Shown here in pieces: positions 8,936-16,067 of a DNA stretch of 64,000 bases. A program made the position numbers and the translations under genes. Positions within the stretch are counted from its first letter, which is position 1. Each line of letters opens with the position of its first letter. The DNA comes from Natronomonas moolapensis 8.8.11 (GTDB lineage: Archaea > Halobacteriota > Halobacteria > Halobacteriales > Haloarculaceae): NCBI RefSeq assembly GCF_000591055.1, contig NC_020388.1:1364001-1428000 (forward strand). The letters run 5' to 3'. Under the pieces are notes generated by a model. The model did not search any database, was not told the DNA's origin, and was given only the letters and a program-made list of their open reading frames with translations.

Positions 8936-9502
8936 ATGGCACGCGAATCCGACGCCGAGGAGGTGGAGTACGGCGACCGAGCGCCGGCGTTCGAGTTGCC
9001 GGGGGCCGACGGCCGGACGTACGACCTCGAGTTCTTCGACGATCACGACGCTCTGCTCGTCGTGTTCATGTGCAACCACTGCCCGTACGTGCAGGCGAAG
9101 TTCGATGTGATGAACGCGATCGCCGCCGACTACGCCGACGTCGCGGTCGTCGGCATCAACTCCAACGATGCCGAGGCGTACCCCGAGGACGCCCTCGAGA
9201 AGATGATCGAGTACGTCGACCGCGGCGAGATCGACATCACGGCGTACCTGCGGGACGAGACGGCTGCCGTCGCGCGAGCGTACGGCGCGGTCTGTACGCC
9301 CGATCCGTTCCTGTTCGAAAACGACGACGGCGTGTTCCGGCTGGCGTATCACGGCCGCTTCGACGACGCGATGAACCCCGACGACGAGCCCGCCGGCGAA
9401 CCGGGCGGCGACGTGCGCGACGCGATCGATGCCGTCCTCGCGGGCGAGGCTCCCGAGGAGACGTTCGTTCCCTCGCGGGGCTGTTCGATCAAGTGGCCAT
9501 AG
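8936..9502 (+). CDS. thioredoxin-fold redoxin with CNHCPYV motif
   Basis: A 188-aa thioredoxin-like/AhpC-TSA-like protein. Its CxxC (C46-C49, MCNHCPYVQ) lies at the end of the first core strand. PAFELPGADGRTYDL at the N-terminus and the cis-Pro region VCTPDPFLF are typical of the fold. Homologs with the CNHCPYV signature are widespread in bacteria and archaea but poorly characterised. A general thiol-disulfide or peroxide role is inferred from the fold. The second in-frame ATG was chosen because it gives the usual short N-terminus; an upstream ATG eleven codons earlier is possible. There is no signal peptide, so it is cytoplasmic. Confidence 0.85.
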   Translation: MARESDAEEVEYGDRAPAFELPGADGRTYDLEFFDDHDALLVVFMCNHCPYVQAKFDVMNAIAADYADVAVVGINSNDAEAYPEDALEKMIEYVDRGEIDITAYLRDETAAVARAYGAVCTPDPFLFENDDGVFRLAYHGRFDDAMNPDDEPAGEPGGDVRDAIDAVLAGEAPEETFVPSRGCSIKWP

Positions 9503-9515
9503 AGGCGCCACCGAG

Positions 9516-9601
9516 CTATAGTAGCGATCGGAAGACACTGCACACTCGATCGCACGATGGCAGTGCGATCGATGTGTAATCACTTGCGATGGTTACTATA
9601 G
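9516..9601. mobile_element. 86-bp palindromic MITE-like repeat, copy 1
   Basis: The ends are near-perfect inverted repeats (ctatagtagcgatcggaag at the left, ctatagtaaccatcgcaag as the complement of the right). The interior is also largely self-complementary around cgatcgcac...gtgcgatcg. A second copy of exactly the same length, in the opposite orientation and differing at about five positions, lies at 17734-17819. It encodes nothing convincing. Size and structure fit a miniature inverted-repeat transposable element; no target duplication is obvious. Confidence 0.85.
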
Positions 9602-9965
9602 TCGAAAAACGTGACGAGCGCCGTGGAGGCGACACGGACCCGCGAGCGAGTAGGGTGGGGGTGTTTTTATAAAGAGTCAGGGAGATCACACTCTCCCGCG
9701 AGGACACAGAATAAATATCACACAGCCCGGAGCGCCTGCGGTACGGTGGGAGACGGTACTTCGGTGAAGTCGGCGCGGTCCGGCGTCTCGGTGGATCACT
9801 CCCACGATTTCAGTCGTTTGAGGGCCTCTACAATCGAATCCTCGCGCAGCCGAACGAACACCAATGCCACGTCCCGGTCTCGATCAGCCGTGACCGACGA
9901 CCGTCTACGGGGAGCGCCGGTCCGCACGGAGATGTTTATAACTCCCTGCGGGACCCACAGTGGGT
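9602..9965. other. intergenic region without a convincing gene; carries the methyltransferase promoter
   Basis: An open frame on the plus strand is rich in Ser/Arg/Thr and looks non-coding. On the minus strand a stop-terminated stretch (ending ...VEALKRLKSWE at about 9795) has protein-like composition but no start codon in reach, so it may be a decayed remnant. A TATA box, tttataac, at 9935-9942 sits 24-31 nt before the next gene's ATG. Confidence 0.55.
9935..9942 (+). promoter_or_regulatory. TATA box for the O-methyltransferase gene
   Basis: tttataac, centred about 27 nt before the ATG at 9966. This spacing implies a leaderless transcript starting at that ATG and argues against the GTG two codons earlier. 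Confidence 0.7.
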
Positions 9966-10790
9966 ATGGGCGTGCCAGATGACGTCGAGGCGTTCGCGGC
10001 GGCGATCGGCCCCGAACCGGACGCGGTGCTCGAATCGATGGACCGACGCGCGGCGGCGGCGGGGTTTCCGACCGTCGGCCCCGCGGTTGGCGGGTGGCTC
10101 CGGGTGCTCGCCGGCCTCGTCGACGCCGAACGGGTCTTCGAGTTCGGATCGGGGTTCGGCTACTCCGCGTACTGGTTTCTCGGCGGGATGGCCGAGGACG
10201 GCGAGATCGTCCTCACCGAGATCGACGCCGAGGAGTTAGACGCCGCCCGGGAGTATCTCGAACGCGGCGGCTACGCCGACCGCGCGCGTTTCGAGGTAGG
10301 GGACGCAGTCGGGATCGTCGAGGACTACGAGGGACCCTTCGATATCGCGTTGCTCGACAACGAAAAGCACCGATACGTCGAGGCGTTCGAGGCGATCCGC
10401 CCGAAGCTCCCCGTCGGCGGCCTCGTCGTCGCCGACAACGTAATCGAGGGTCCCCACGAGTTCGGGACGCTACGCCGGCTCGTAGCCGAGGGCGGGGACG
10501 GCGATATAAACGTGGACGGCGGCAGGGAGAGAAGCGCCGATGGAGAAGCCGACGGCGACGGAGAAGCCGACGGCGACGGAGAAGCGGACGGCGGCGGAGA
10601 AGCGGACGGCGGCGGAGAAGCCGACGGCGACGGAGAGAGAAGCGACGACGGGCAACGACTCGGCGACCCACACGCAGACGCGGCCCGCGGGATCGAAGTG
10701 TATCTCGAGCACGTTCGATCCGCGGAGGGGTTCGAGACCGCGCTGCTCCCCGTCGGCGAGGGGCTGGCAGTCACGCGACGGACCGGGTGA
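9966..10790 (+). CDS. class I SAM-dependent O-methyltransferase with internal repeat insert
   Basis: A 274-aa methyltransferase of the caffeoyl-CoA/catechol O-methyltransferase type. Motif I is VFEFGSGFGYSAYWF (about 56-70), followed by EIVLTEIDAEELDAAREYL (motif II) and the metal-site-like FDIALLDNEKHRYVEAFE with VADNVI. Residues 194-223 are five 6-residue repeats (EADGDG/EADGGG) encoded by an 18-bp tandem repeat. They form an acidic flexible insert before the last strands (GIEVYLEHVRS...LAVTRR). The family does not normally have this insert. The acceptor substrate is unknown. The ATG is chosen from the TATA box spacing. Confidence 0.85.
   Translation: MGVPDDVEAFAAAIGPEPDAVLESMDRRAAAAGFPTVGPAVGGWLRVLAGLVDAERVFEFGSGFGYSAYWFLGGMAEDGEIVLTEIDAEELDAAREYLERGGYADRARFEVGDAVGIVEDYEGPFDIALLDNEKHRYVEAFEAIRPKLPVGGLVVADNVIEGPHEFGTLRRLVAEGGDGDINVDGGRERSADGEADGDGEADGDGEADGGGEADGGGEADGDGERSDDGQRLGDPHADAARGIEVYLEHVRSAEGFETALLPVGEGLAVTRRTG
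10545..10634 (+). repeat. five 18-bp tandem repeats inside the methyltransferase gene
   Basis: The unit gaagccgacggcgacgga occurs five times in frame; the middle two copies carry c-to-g changes. It encodes Glu-Ala-Asp-Gly-(Asp/Gly)-Gly. It is a coding microsatellite that lengthens a surface loop without breaking the frame. Confidence 0.9.
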
Positions 10791-10820
10791 GGTGGTGTTC
10801 GGCCCGAGGGTCGACAGCCC

Positions 10821-10884
10821 CCGACTCCGACAGCCTCCGACTCCGACAGCCTCCGACTCCGACAGCCCCCGACTCCGACAGCCC
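10821..10884. repeat. four 16-bp tandem repeats between two convergent genes
   Basis: The unit ccgactccgacagcct is repeated four times with one or two changes. It fills the gap between the methyltransferase stop and the FKBP gene stop. Both genes end here, so it lies in the 3' region of each. Confidence 0.85.
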
Positions 10885-10887
10885 CGT

Positions 10888-11358
10888 TCAGTTGACCTCG
10901 ACAATCTCGATTTCGAACGTCAGCGTCTCGCCGGCGAGTCGGGGGTTGAAATCGACCCGGACGACCGCCTCGCCGCTGTGGACGACCTCGCCGTGTTGGC
11001 CGTTCTGCGCCTCGAGGTAGGCACCCTCTTCTGGGGTCTGCCCGCCGAGCATCTCCCGTAGCTCCTCGGTCTCGAACTCCTGGACGCGCTCCTCGCTGTG
11101 TTCGCCGTAGGCCTTCTCGGGCGGGATCGTGAGCGTCGTGGTCTCGCCGGCCTCCAGGCCGACGAGCCCCTCCTCCATCCCCTCGATGACCTGTTCGGCG
11201 CCGACGTCGACCGTCAGCGGCGTGTACTCGCGGTCGGGCTGGGCCTCCGCCAGCCCCGCCTCCTCGGCGACGGCTTCGCGGGAGGTATCGAAGACGGTCT
11301 CATCGTCCAGTCGGCCGGTGTACTCGAGCGTCACGGAATCGCCAGTAGCTATCGTCAC
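10888..11358 (-). CDS. FKBP-type peptidyl-prolyl cis-trans isomerase (SlyD-like)
   Basis: A 156-aa proline isomerase/chaperone with an FKBP core (GDSVTLEYTGRLDDETVFD, then VIEGMEEGLVGLEAGE). An insert-in-flap domain of about 50 residues (EKAYGEHSEERVQEF...) gives chaperone activity in SlyD-type proteins. The C-terminal FKBP strands (AGETLTFEIEIVEV) close the fold. The only start that fits the family N-terminus is GTG at 11358. The frame runs upstream, but those residues do not look like FKBP and no ATG is present. Cytoplasmic. Confidence 0.88.
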   Translation of the reverse strand: MTIATGDSVTLEYTGRLDDETVFDTSREAVAEEAGLAEAQPDREYTPLTVDVGAEQVIEGMEEGLVGLEAGETTTLTIPPEKAYGEHSEERVQEFETEELREMLGGQTPEEGAYLEAQNGQHGEVVHSGEAVVRVDFNPRLAGETLTFEIEIVEVN

Positions 11359-11471
11359 ACCGGTTCGAGGTTCGCCACACGGAAAACCCGTTGCATCGGG
11401 AGGCGACCGGGCGGAAACTCGGTTCGAATTCCCCTGGTGTATCCGTGGTTCGCGGGATCTTCGCCGCAAAG

Positions 11472-11811
11472 TGCGCGGGACCGGATTCGAACCGGAGGGA
11501 GACGGTCGGCCTCGCTTCGCTCAGCCGCTGCGACTCCCTGGGTTCGAACCCGCTGACGATGCCACTCCGCACTGCTGTTCGGAGATGGCATGCGCGGGAC
11601 CGGATTCGAACCGGAACCAGACGTGCTCGCTTCGCTGCGCGCGTCTGGTGGGACTCGAACCGCTCCTGCTCTCTCGTCGCTTCGCTCCTCAGTGCGCGGG
11701 ACCGGATTCGAACCGGAGGGAGACGGTCGGCCTCGCTTCGCTCAGCCGCTGCGACTCCCTGGGTTCGAACCCGCTGACGATGCCACTCCGCACTGTTGCT
11801 CGGAGATGGCA
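11472..11811. repeat. tandem array of tRNA-Leu 3'-end duplications
   Basis: A 24-base block (tgcgcgggaccggattcgaa + ccgg), identical to the discriminator, acceptor and T-arm half of the adjacent tRNA-Leu, occurs at 11472, 11591 and 11693 in addition to the gene's own copy at 11812. Two of the units are 119 bp long and differ at only about two positions; the middle one is 102 bp with a different interior. Each interior also contains a second TTCGAACC or CTCGAACC T-loop-like box and a CTCGCTTCGCT stretch. No complete extra tRNA can be folded. No credible protein is encoded. Confidence 0.9.
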
Positions 11812-11896
11812 TGCGCGGGACCGGATTCGAACCGGCGGACCCCTACGGGATAGCGTCCTAAGCGCTACGCCTTTGGCCTGGCTCGGCAACCCGCGC
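11812..11896 (-). tRNA. tRNA-Leu (TAG)
   Basis: An 85-nt class II tRNA. Acceptor GCGCGGG pairs with CCCGCGC and the discriminator is A. The D-arm contains GCCAGGCC, and the anticodon stem TAGCG/CGCTA closes loop CTTAGGA (anticodon TAG). A long variable arm (TCCCGTAGGGGTCC region) and T-loop TTCGAAT follow. It reads CUA/CUG leucine codons. Its 3' end is copied three times downstream (lower coordinates). Confidence 0.95.
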
Positions 11897-12262
11897 GCAG
11901 TTTCCCGTACCGGAGTCACTCAAAAATAGCTGTCGCTCCTGAGCGGTCCGTCGGCAGCGGTCGGCGTTTGTACGAGGTGTATTTAAACACCCCGAACGAC
12001 GGCGGGCCTCGCGATCGCCGTCTCTACGGCTCCCGCTGGACGATTCATTTATAAATGAGATCGACGCGGACGTTCCGAGAGTGTCTTCGTTCGCCTATCC
12101 GGCGTCGGGGGACGGTCGATCGTCCACCAGTATCAGCTGACCGGTTGCGGGCGCACCGAGGGGGCGTCCCAGACGGTCGATCGGCGGCGACCGTAGCACC
12201 TCTGTCGTCGACGGCTCGGTCGCGTCACGATAGTTTATACGGCGCGCGGGCCTACTTCCTGT
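11897..12262. other. intergenic region upstream of the SDR gene
   Basis: Contains AT-rich motifs (gtatttaaacacc near 11977 and catttataaatga near 12046) that look like TATA boxes without a matching gene. The true SDR promoter tttatac is at 12234-12240. An Arg/Ser-rich open frame beginning at the second motif overlaps the SDR gene out of frame and is not believed. Confidence 0.6.
12234..12240 (+). promoter_or_regulatory. TATA box for the SDR gene
   Basis: tttatac, centred about 26 nt before the ATG, consistent with a leaderless mRNA. Confidence 0.7.
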
Positions 12263-13264
12263 ATGCACGTACTCGTCGTCGGCGGAACGGGGTTCATCGG
12301 CACGCACCTCTGTCGGGAGCTACACGACCGGGACCACGAGGTGACGGCGTTGTCGCGCTCGCCCGGCTCGGCGGATCTCCCCTCGGGCGTCCGGACGGTG
12401 ATGGGCGACGTGACGGCCTACGACTCGATCGAGGGGGCCTTCGAGGGCCAAGACGCCGTCGTCAACCTCGTGGCGCTGTCGCCGCTGTTCCGTCCGTCCG
12501 GCGGCAACGAGACGCACTTTCGAGTCCACGAGGGCGGGACGGCCAACGTCGTCCGGGCGGCCGAAGCGCACGGCGTCGATCGATTGGTCCAGTTGAGCGC
12601 GCTCGGGGCCGACCCCGACGGTGACACCGCCTACATCCGGTCGAAGGGACTCGCGGAGGAACTCGTCCGGGAGTCGGACCTCGAGTGGGTCGTCTTTCGG
12701 CCTTCGGTCGTCTTCGGCGACGGCGGGGAGTTCATCCCCTACACGAAGCGGCTCGCGCCGCCCTACGTCACGCCGCTGCCGGGCGGCGGCGAGACACGGT
12801 TCCAGCCGATCTGGGTCGGTGATCTCGTTCCGATGCTTGCGGACGCGATAGCGGGAAACGAGGGAGGAGGCGACGACGGGGGCAAGGGGAGAGGCGACGA
12901 GGCGGTCGAGGACGGAGACGACGCCCACGCCGGCGAGACCTACGAGGTCGGTGGGCCTGACGTGTTGACGCTCGCCGACCTCGCCGACCTCGCCCACGGG
13001 GCCGACGGCCGATCGGTCGGCGTCGTCTCGATCCCGATGTCGGTCGCGGGGATCGGGCTCAAATCGCTCGATCACGTTCCCGCGTCGGTGCTCGACGCCA
13101 TTCCCGGCGTCCCGCGGATGGGTTCGGATCAGTTCCGGTCGCTGCAGTTCGACAACACCGTCGACCACAACGACGCGTCGGCGTTCGGGGTCGACGTTGA
13201 GGACCTGTTGACAGTCGCGGCGTATCTGGAGTCCGACGCGAATGCGGACGCAGCGCGCGCCTGA
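12263..13264 (+). CDS. NAD(P)-binding atypical SDR protein (NDUFA9/NmrA-like)
   Basis: A 333-aa protein with an N-terminal Rossmann fold (HVLVVGGTGFIGTHLCREL). It belongs to the atypical short-chain dehydrogenases related to complex I subunit NDUFA9. DAVVNLVALSPLF and RLVQLSALGAD are typical; the classical catalytic Tyr-x-x-x-Lys is represented only by AYIRSKGLAEELV. A Gly/Asp-rich loop of about 25 residues (EGGGDDGGKGRGDEAVEDGD, around 199-218) is a halophilic insert. The biochemical role is unknown; members bind nucleotide and help assemble membrane complexes or modify quinones/lipids. Confidence 0.83.
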   Translation: MHVLVVGGTGFIGTHLCRELHDRDHEVTALSRSPGSADLPSGVRTVMGDVTAYDSIEGAFEGQDAVVNLVALSPLFRPSGGNETHFRVHEGGTANVVRAAEAHGVDRLVQLSALGADPDGDTAYIRSKGLAEELVRESDLEWVVFRPSVVFGDGGEFIPYTKRLAPPYVTPLPGGGETRFQPIWVGDLVPMLADAIAGNEGGGDDGGKGRGDEAVEDGDDAHAGETYEVGGPDVLTLADLADLAHGADGRSVGVVSIPMSVAGIGLKSLDHVPASVLDAIPGVPRMGSDQFRSLQFDNTVDHNDASAFGVDVEDLLTVAAYLESDANADAARA

Positions 13265-13347
13265 TGCCACCGTTGTAGGCCCGTCCGCTCGGCGTTCCTC
13301 GGTCGTTCTGTCCGCTCAGCGTCAGACGTCGGCCGAAAGCTTATCAG

Positions 13348-13360
13348 GTCCCTGGGACCC
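13348..13360. promoter_or_regulatory. palindrome in the cetZ promoter
   Basis: ggtccctgggacc is a perfect inverted repeat lying between the TATA-like agcttatca (about 13337-13345) and the cetZ ATG. Its position would suit an operator overlapping the transcription start. Not a known site. Confidence 0.4.
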
Positions 13361-13379
13361 TATTCGAACAAGACTTGCT

Positions 13380-14558
13380 ATGAAACTCGCAATGATCGGC
13401 TTCGGGCAGGCCGGCGGGAAGATCCTCGACCGGTTCCTCGAATACGATTCCAGCCGAGGGACCGGCATCATCGGCCACGCCATCGCCGTCAACTCCGCGA
13501 AGGCGGACCTGATGGGGCTCGACTACGTGCCGAACGAAAACCGGGTTCTCATCGGGCAGTCGGTGGTGAAAGGCCACGGCGCCGGGACCGAGCCCGATCT
13601 GGGCGAGAAATGCGCCCGCGAGGATCTAGAGGAGATCCAAAGCGCGATCGACAAGATGGTCTCCTCGGAAATCGACGCGTTTTTGATAATCGCTGGACTC
13701 GGTGGCGGCACCGGCAGTGGCGGGTCGCCCATCCTCGCCGACCATCTCCAGCGGCTCTACGTCGAGCCAATCTACGGGCTCGGCATCCTCCCCAGCCGCG
13801 ACGAGGGCGGGATCTACAACCGGAACGCCGCCCGATCGTTCCAGTCGTTCGCCGAGTCCGTCGACAATCTTCTCGTCTTCGACAACGACGCGTTCAAGAC
13901 CGGCGGCGAGAGCATCGGCGAGGGGTACGCCGAAATCAACGACGAGATCATCACTCGCTTCGGCGCGCTGTTCTCGGCGGGCGAGGTGGAGGCCCTCGGG
14001 GACAACGTCGCCGAGAGCGTCGTCGACGCCTCCGAGATCATCAACACGCTCGGCGAACACGGGATCACCTCGATCGGCTACGCGAGCGAGCCAGTCGATC
14101 CCGGCGGGGGGAACTCGGGGCTGCTCGATCGGCTTCGCGGCGGCAGCAAGGACGAGAACGGCTTCTCGACGGCTGGCGATGCGACCAATCGGATCACCTC
14201 GCTCGTCCGAAAGGCGACACTCGGGAAGTTGACCCTGCAGTGTGAGGTCGACAGCACCGAGCGGGCGCTGCTTTTGGTGTCGGGGCCGCCCGACGCGCTC
14301 AACCGAAAAGGGATAGACAAGGCGCGGAAGTGGCTCGAAGACCAGACCAGCTGCATGGAGGTCCGGGCGGGCGACTACCCACTGCCCAACGAGAAGAAGG
14401 TTGCCGCCATCGTCGTGTTGGCCGGGGTCACAGACGTGCCCCGGGTCAAGGACATGCAGCGGATGGCGATCGAGGCCGAGGAGCGAAGCGAGGAGCTCAG
14501 ATCACAGAGCAAAGACAACTTAGAGGACCTGATACAATACGGCGACGATGAAGAGTAG
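13380..14558 (+). CDS. cetZ: CetZ, tubulin/FtsZ-like GTPase
   Basis: Archaeal tubulin-superfamily cytoskeletal protein, 392 aa. Haloarchaeal CetZs control cell shape and motility rather than division. The GTP-binding T1 segment is MIGFGQAGGKILDRF (5-19), the tubulin signature is GGGTGSGG (108-115), and the synergy-loop half with TSLVRKATLGKLTLQC follows. The start ATG gives MKLAMIGFGQ, as in other CetZs; the frame upstream is non-conserved. The 3' end overlaps the next gene by 11 bp, coupling it to a secreted membrane protein and, further on, cofC. Which CetZ subgroup it belongs to needs a tree. Confidence 0.94.
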   Translation: MKLAMIGFGQAGGKILDRFLEYDSSRGTGIIGHAIAVNSAKADLMGLDYVPNENRVLIGQSVVKGHGAGTEPDLGEKCAREDLEEIQSAIDKMVSSEIDAFLIIAGLGGGTGSGGSPILADHLQRLYVEPIYGLGILPSRDEGGIYNRNAARSFQSFAESVDNLLVFDNDAFKTGGESIGEGYAEINDEIITRFGALFSAGEVEALGDNVAESVVDASEIINTLGEHGITSIGYASEPVDPGGGNSGLLDRLRGGSKDENGFSTAGDATNRITSLVRKATLGKLTLQCEVDSTERALLLVSGPPDALNRKGIDKARKWLEDQTSCMEVRAGDYPLPNEKKVAAIVVLAGVTDVPRVKDMQRMAIEAEERSEELRSQSKDNLEDLIQYGDDEE

Positions 14559-15303
14559 TACACTCGCCGCCACGCTCGTCGCCCTCCTGTTGTTCGGCAC
14601 GCTGTTCGCGGGATCGGCCGCCGCAGTCGAGAGTACCGCCCAAGAACTCCCCGAGGAGTCGGAGGTTGGGACGGACTTCGAGGCGACGTTCGAGGTGACG
14701 AGCCTCTTCGACGAGTTCGAACGCTGGACGCTCGTCACGAACACGGACCTCGACAACGCGACTTGGACGATCCGGCGGTACAACCAGGCGGGCGACGAAC
14801 TCTCCCGCGAGGACGTCGACGGGGCCTCGGCGACCGAACCGATCGACATCGACGACGACACGGCGAGCGTCGAGATCCGTGTCACCGGGACGACTCCGGA
14901 AATAAGCGAGTTGAGCTACGAGCCGCCGGATCGGTTCGTCGCTGCGAACTTCACGCTCGAGCGGGCGGGTGGCACCGAGCGCTCGATCGGGAGCCACGAG
15001 AGCCACCACTACACCGCCGAGAGCCGACAGGCCCGCGAGGCGATCGACAGCGCCAGCGAAAGCGTCGGGGACTCGGGCGGCGACGCGCGGGACTCCCTCG
15101 ACAGCGCCATCTCGGCCTACGAGAGCGGGAACTTCGAGAACGCGATCGACCTGGCCGAGCGGGCCGAAAGCGAGGCCTCCCAGAGCCGGCTCGTCCGGAA
15201 CGCGCTGCTCGGCGTCGGCGCCGTGATCGTGCTCGCGATCCTCGTCGGCGGCGGCTACTGGGTGTATAAATCCAGACAACAGGGGCCGAGCCGCCTGAAG
15301 TGA
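14548..15303 (+). CDS. secreted, C-terminally membrane-anchored protein of unknown function
   Basis: A 251-aa protein with a Sec signal peptide (residues 1-26, [17 protein letters not shown]). An acidic extracellular domain of about 120 residues, predicted mostly beta, follows. A helical region (about 150-210) is rich in Ser/Ala/Glu ([27 protein letters not shown]) and resembles TPR-like or coiled helices. A C-terminal transmembrane helix ([20 protein letters not shown]) has a short basic tail. It overlaps cetZ and touches cofC, so all three are cotranscribed. No known domain recognised; an envelope role linked to CetZ is only suggested by position. Confidence 0.8.
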   Translation: MKSSTLAATLVALLLFGTLFAGSAAAVESTAQELPEESEVGTDFEATFEVTSLFDEFERWTLVTNTDLDNATWTIRRYNQAGDELSREDVDGASATEPIDIDDDTASVEIRVTGTTPEISELSYEPPDRFVAANFTLERAGGTERSIGSHESHHYTAESRQAREAIDSASESVGDSGGDARDSLDSAISAYESGNFENAIDLAERAESEASQSRLVRNALLGVGAVIVLAILVGGGYWVYKSRQQGPSRLK

Positions 15304-15911
15304 TGGACGTCCTCGTCCCGTTCGCGGCGAGCCGGCCGAAGACGCGACTCGCCGGCGTGCTCGGCCCGGACGAACGCGCCGAGTTCGCGGCTGCGATGCG
15401 CCGAGACGTCTGTTCCGCAGTCGACTCGGCTGGCGGGTCGCCGACGGTTCTGTCGACGGATCCGATCGAGTCGGCGTGGCCGGTCGTCGTCGACGACCGG
15501 CCGCTGACGGAGGCGGTCGACGATCGGCTCGAACCGCCGGTCGCAGTCGTGATGGCGGACCTCGCGCTTGCGACCCCCGAAGCGCTGTCGCGGCTCCTCG
15601 GGGCGGACGGCGGCGTCGTTCTCGCCCCCGGCCTCGGCGGCGGGACGAACGCCATCGTCGTCCGGACGCCCGATTTCCACGTCGACTACCACGGCGCGTC
15701 GATCGCCGACCACCGACGGATCGCGGCGGACGTCGGGACGACGACGACGGTCGATTCGTTTCGACTCGCGGTCGACGTCGACGAGACCGACGACCTCGCG
15801 GAGGTGCTGTTACACGGCGAGGGACAGGCCGCCCGGTGGCTCCGGGAAGCGGGCCTCGAACTCGAGATGACCGGCGGGCGCGTCACAGTCTCTCGGTCGG
15901 CCCGCCGGTAG
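15303..15911 (+). CDS. cofC: 2-phospho-L-lactate guanylyltransferase CofC
   Basis: Nucleotidyltransferase of F420 biosynthesis. It activates 2-phospholactate (or a related three-carbon phosphate) with GTP for transfer to the deazaflavin Fo. It has 202 aa and a glycosyltransferase-A-like fold. Visible motifs are [14 protein letters not shown] (nucleotide loop), [14 protein letters not shown] (metal-binding Asp) and [13 protein letters not shown]. The ATG shares one base with the upstream stop (TGATG), giving tight coupling. cofG follows about 156 bp downstream with its own promoter. Confidence 0.92.
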   Translation: MDVLVPFAASRPKTRLAGVLGPDERAEFAAAMRRDVCSAVDSAGGSPTVLSTDPIESAWPVVVDDRPLTEAVDDRLEPPVAVVMADLALATPEALSRLLGADGGVVLAPGLGGGTNAIVVRTPDFHVDYHGASIADHRRIAADVGTTTTVDSFRLAVDVDETDDLAEVLLHGEGQAARWLREAGLELEMTGGRVTVSRSARR

Positions 15912-15970
15912 TCGACGCCGCTGGTAGCCGACGCCGCCGGTAGTCGACGCCGCTGGTAGCCGACGCCGCC
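15907..15970. repeat. four 16-bp tandem repeats at the end of cofC
   Basis: Two perfect copies of a 32-bp unit, each made of two near-identical 16-mers (ggtagtcgacgccgct / ggtagccgacgccgcc). The first unit includes the cofC stop codon, so the array begins at the gene's last codons and fills the gap to the cofG promoter. Confidence 0.88.
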
Positions 15971-16036
15971 GGTCGATCCCCCGACGCGTGGGGCAGTTGG
16001 TCGGCGCTCCGATCGCTGACGTCGCCGGGGGCGATT

Positions 16037-16044
16037 CTTTTATC
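16037..16044 (+). promoter_or_regulatory. TATA box for cofG
   Basis: cttttatc, centred about 27 nt upstream of the GTG start. It supports this GTG and a leaderless transcript separate from the cetZ-cofC unit. Confidence 0.7.
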
Positions 16045-16067
16045 TTTCCGAGTACCCGAGACGTGGT

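Noticed and set aside
9611-9982. 123-codon plus-strand frame before the methyltransferase
   Set aside because: Ser/Thr/Arg-rich composition, begins at the MITE edge, overlaps the next gene's promoter and start.
11129-11929. Long frames through the tRNA-Leu array on both strands
   Set aside because: They translate tRNA fragments (FEPEGDGRPRF-type repeats) and are explained by the tandem tRNA 3' ends.
12055-12624. 189-codon frame after a TATA-like motif
   Set aside because: Arg-rich, low-complexity, and overlaps the well-supported SDR gene out of frame.
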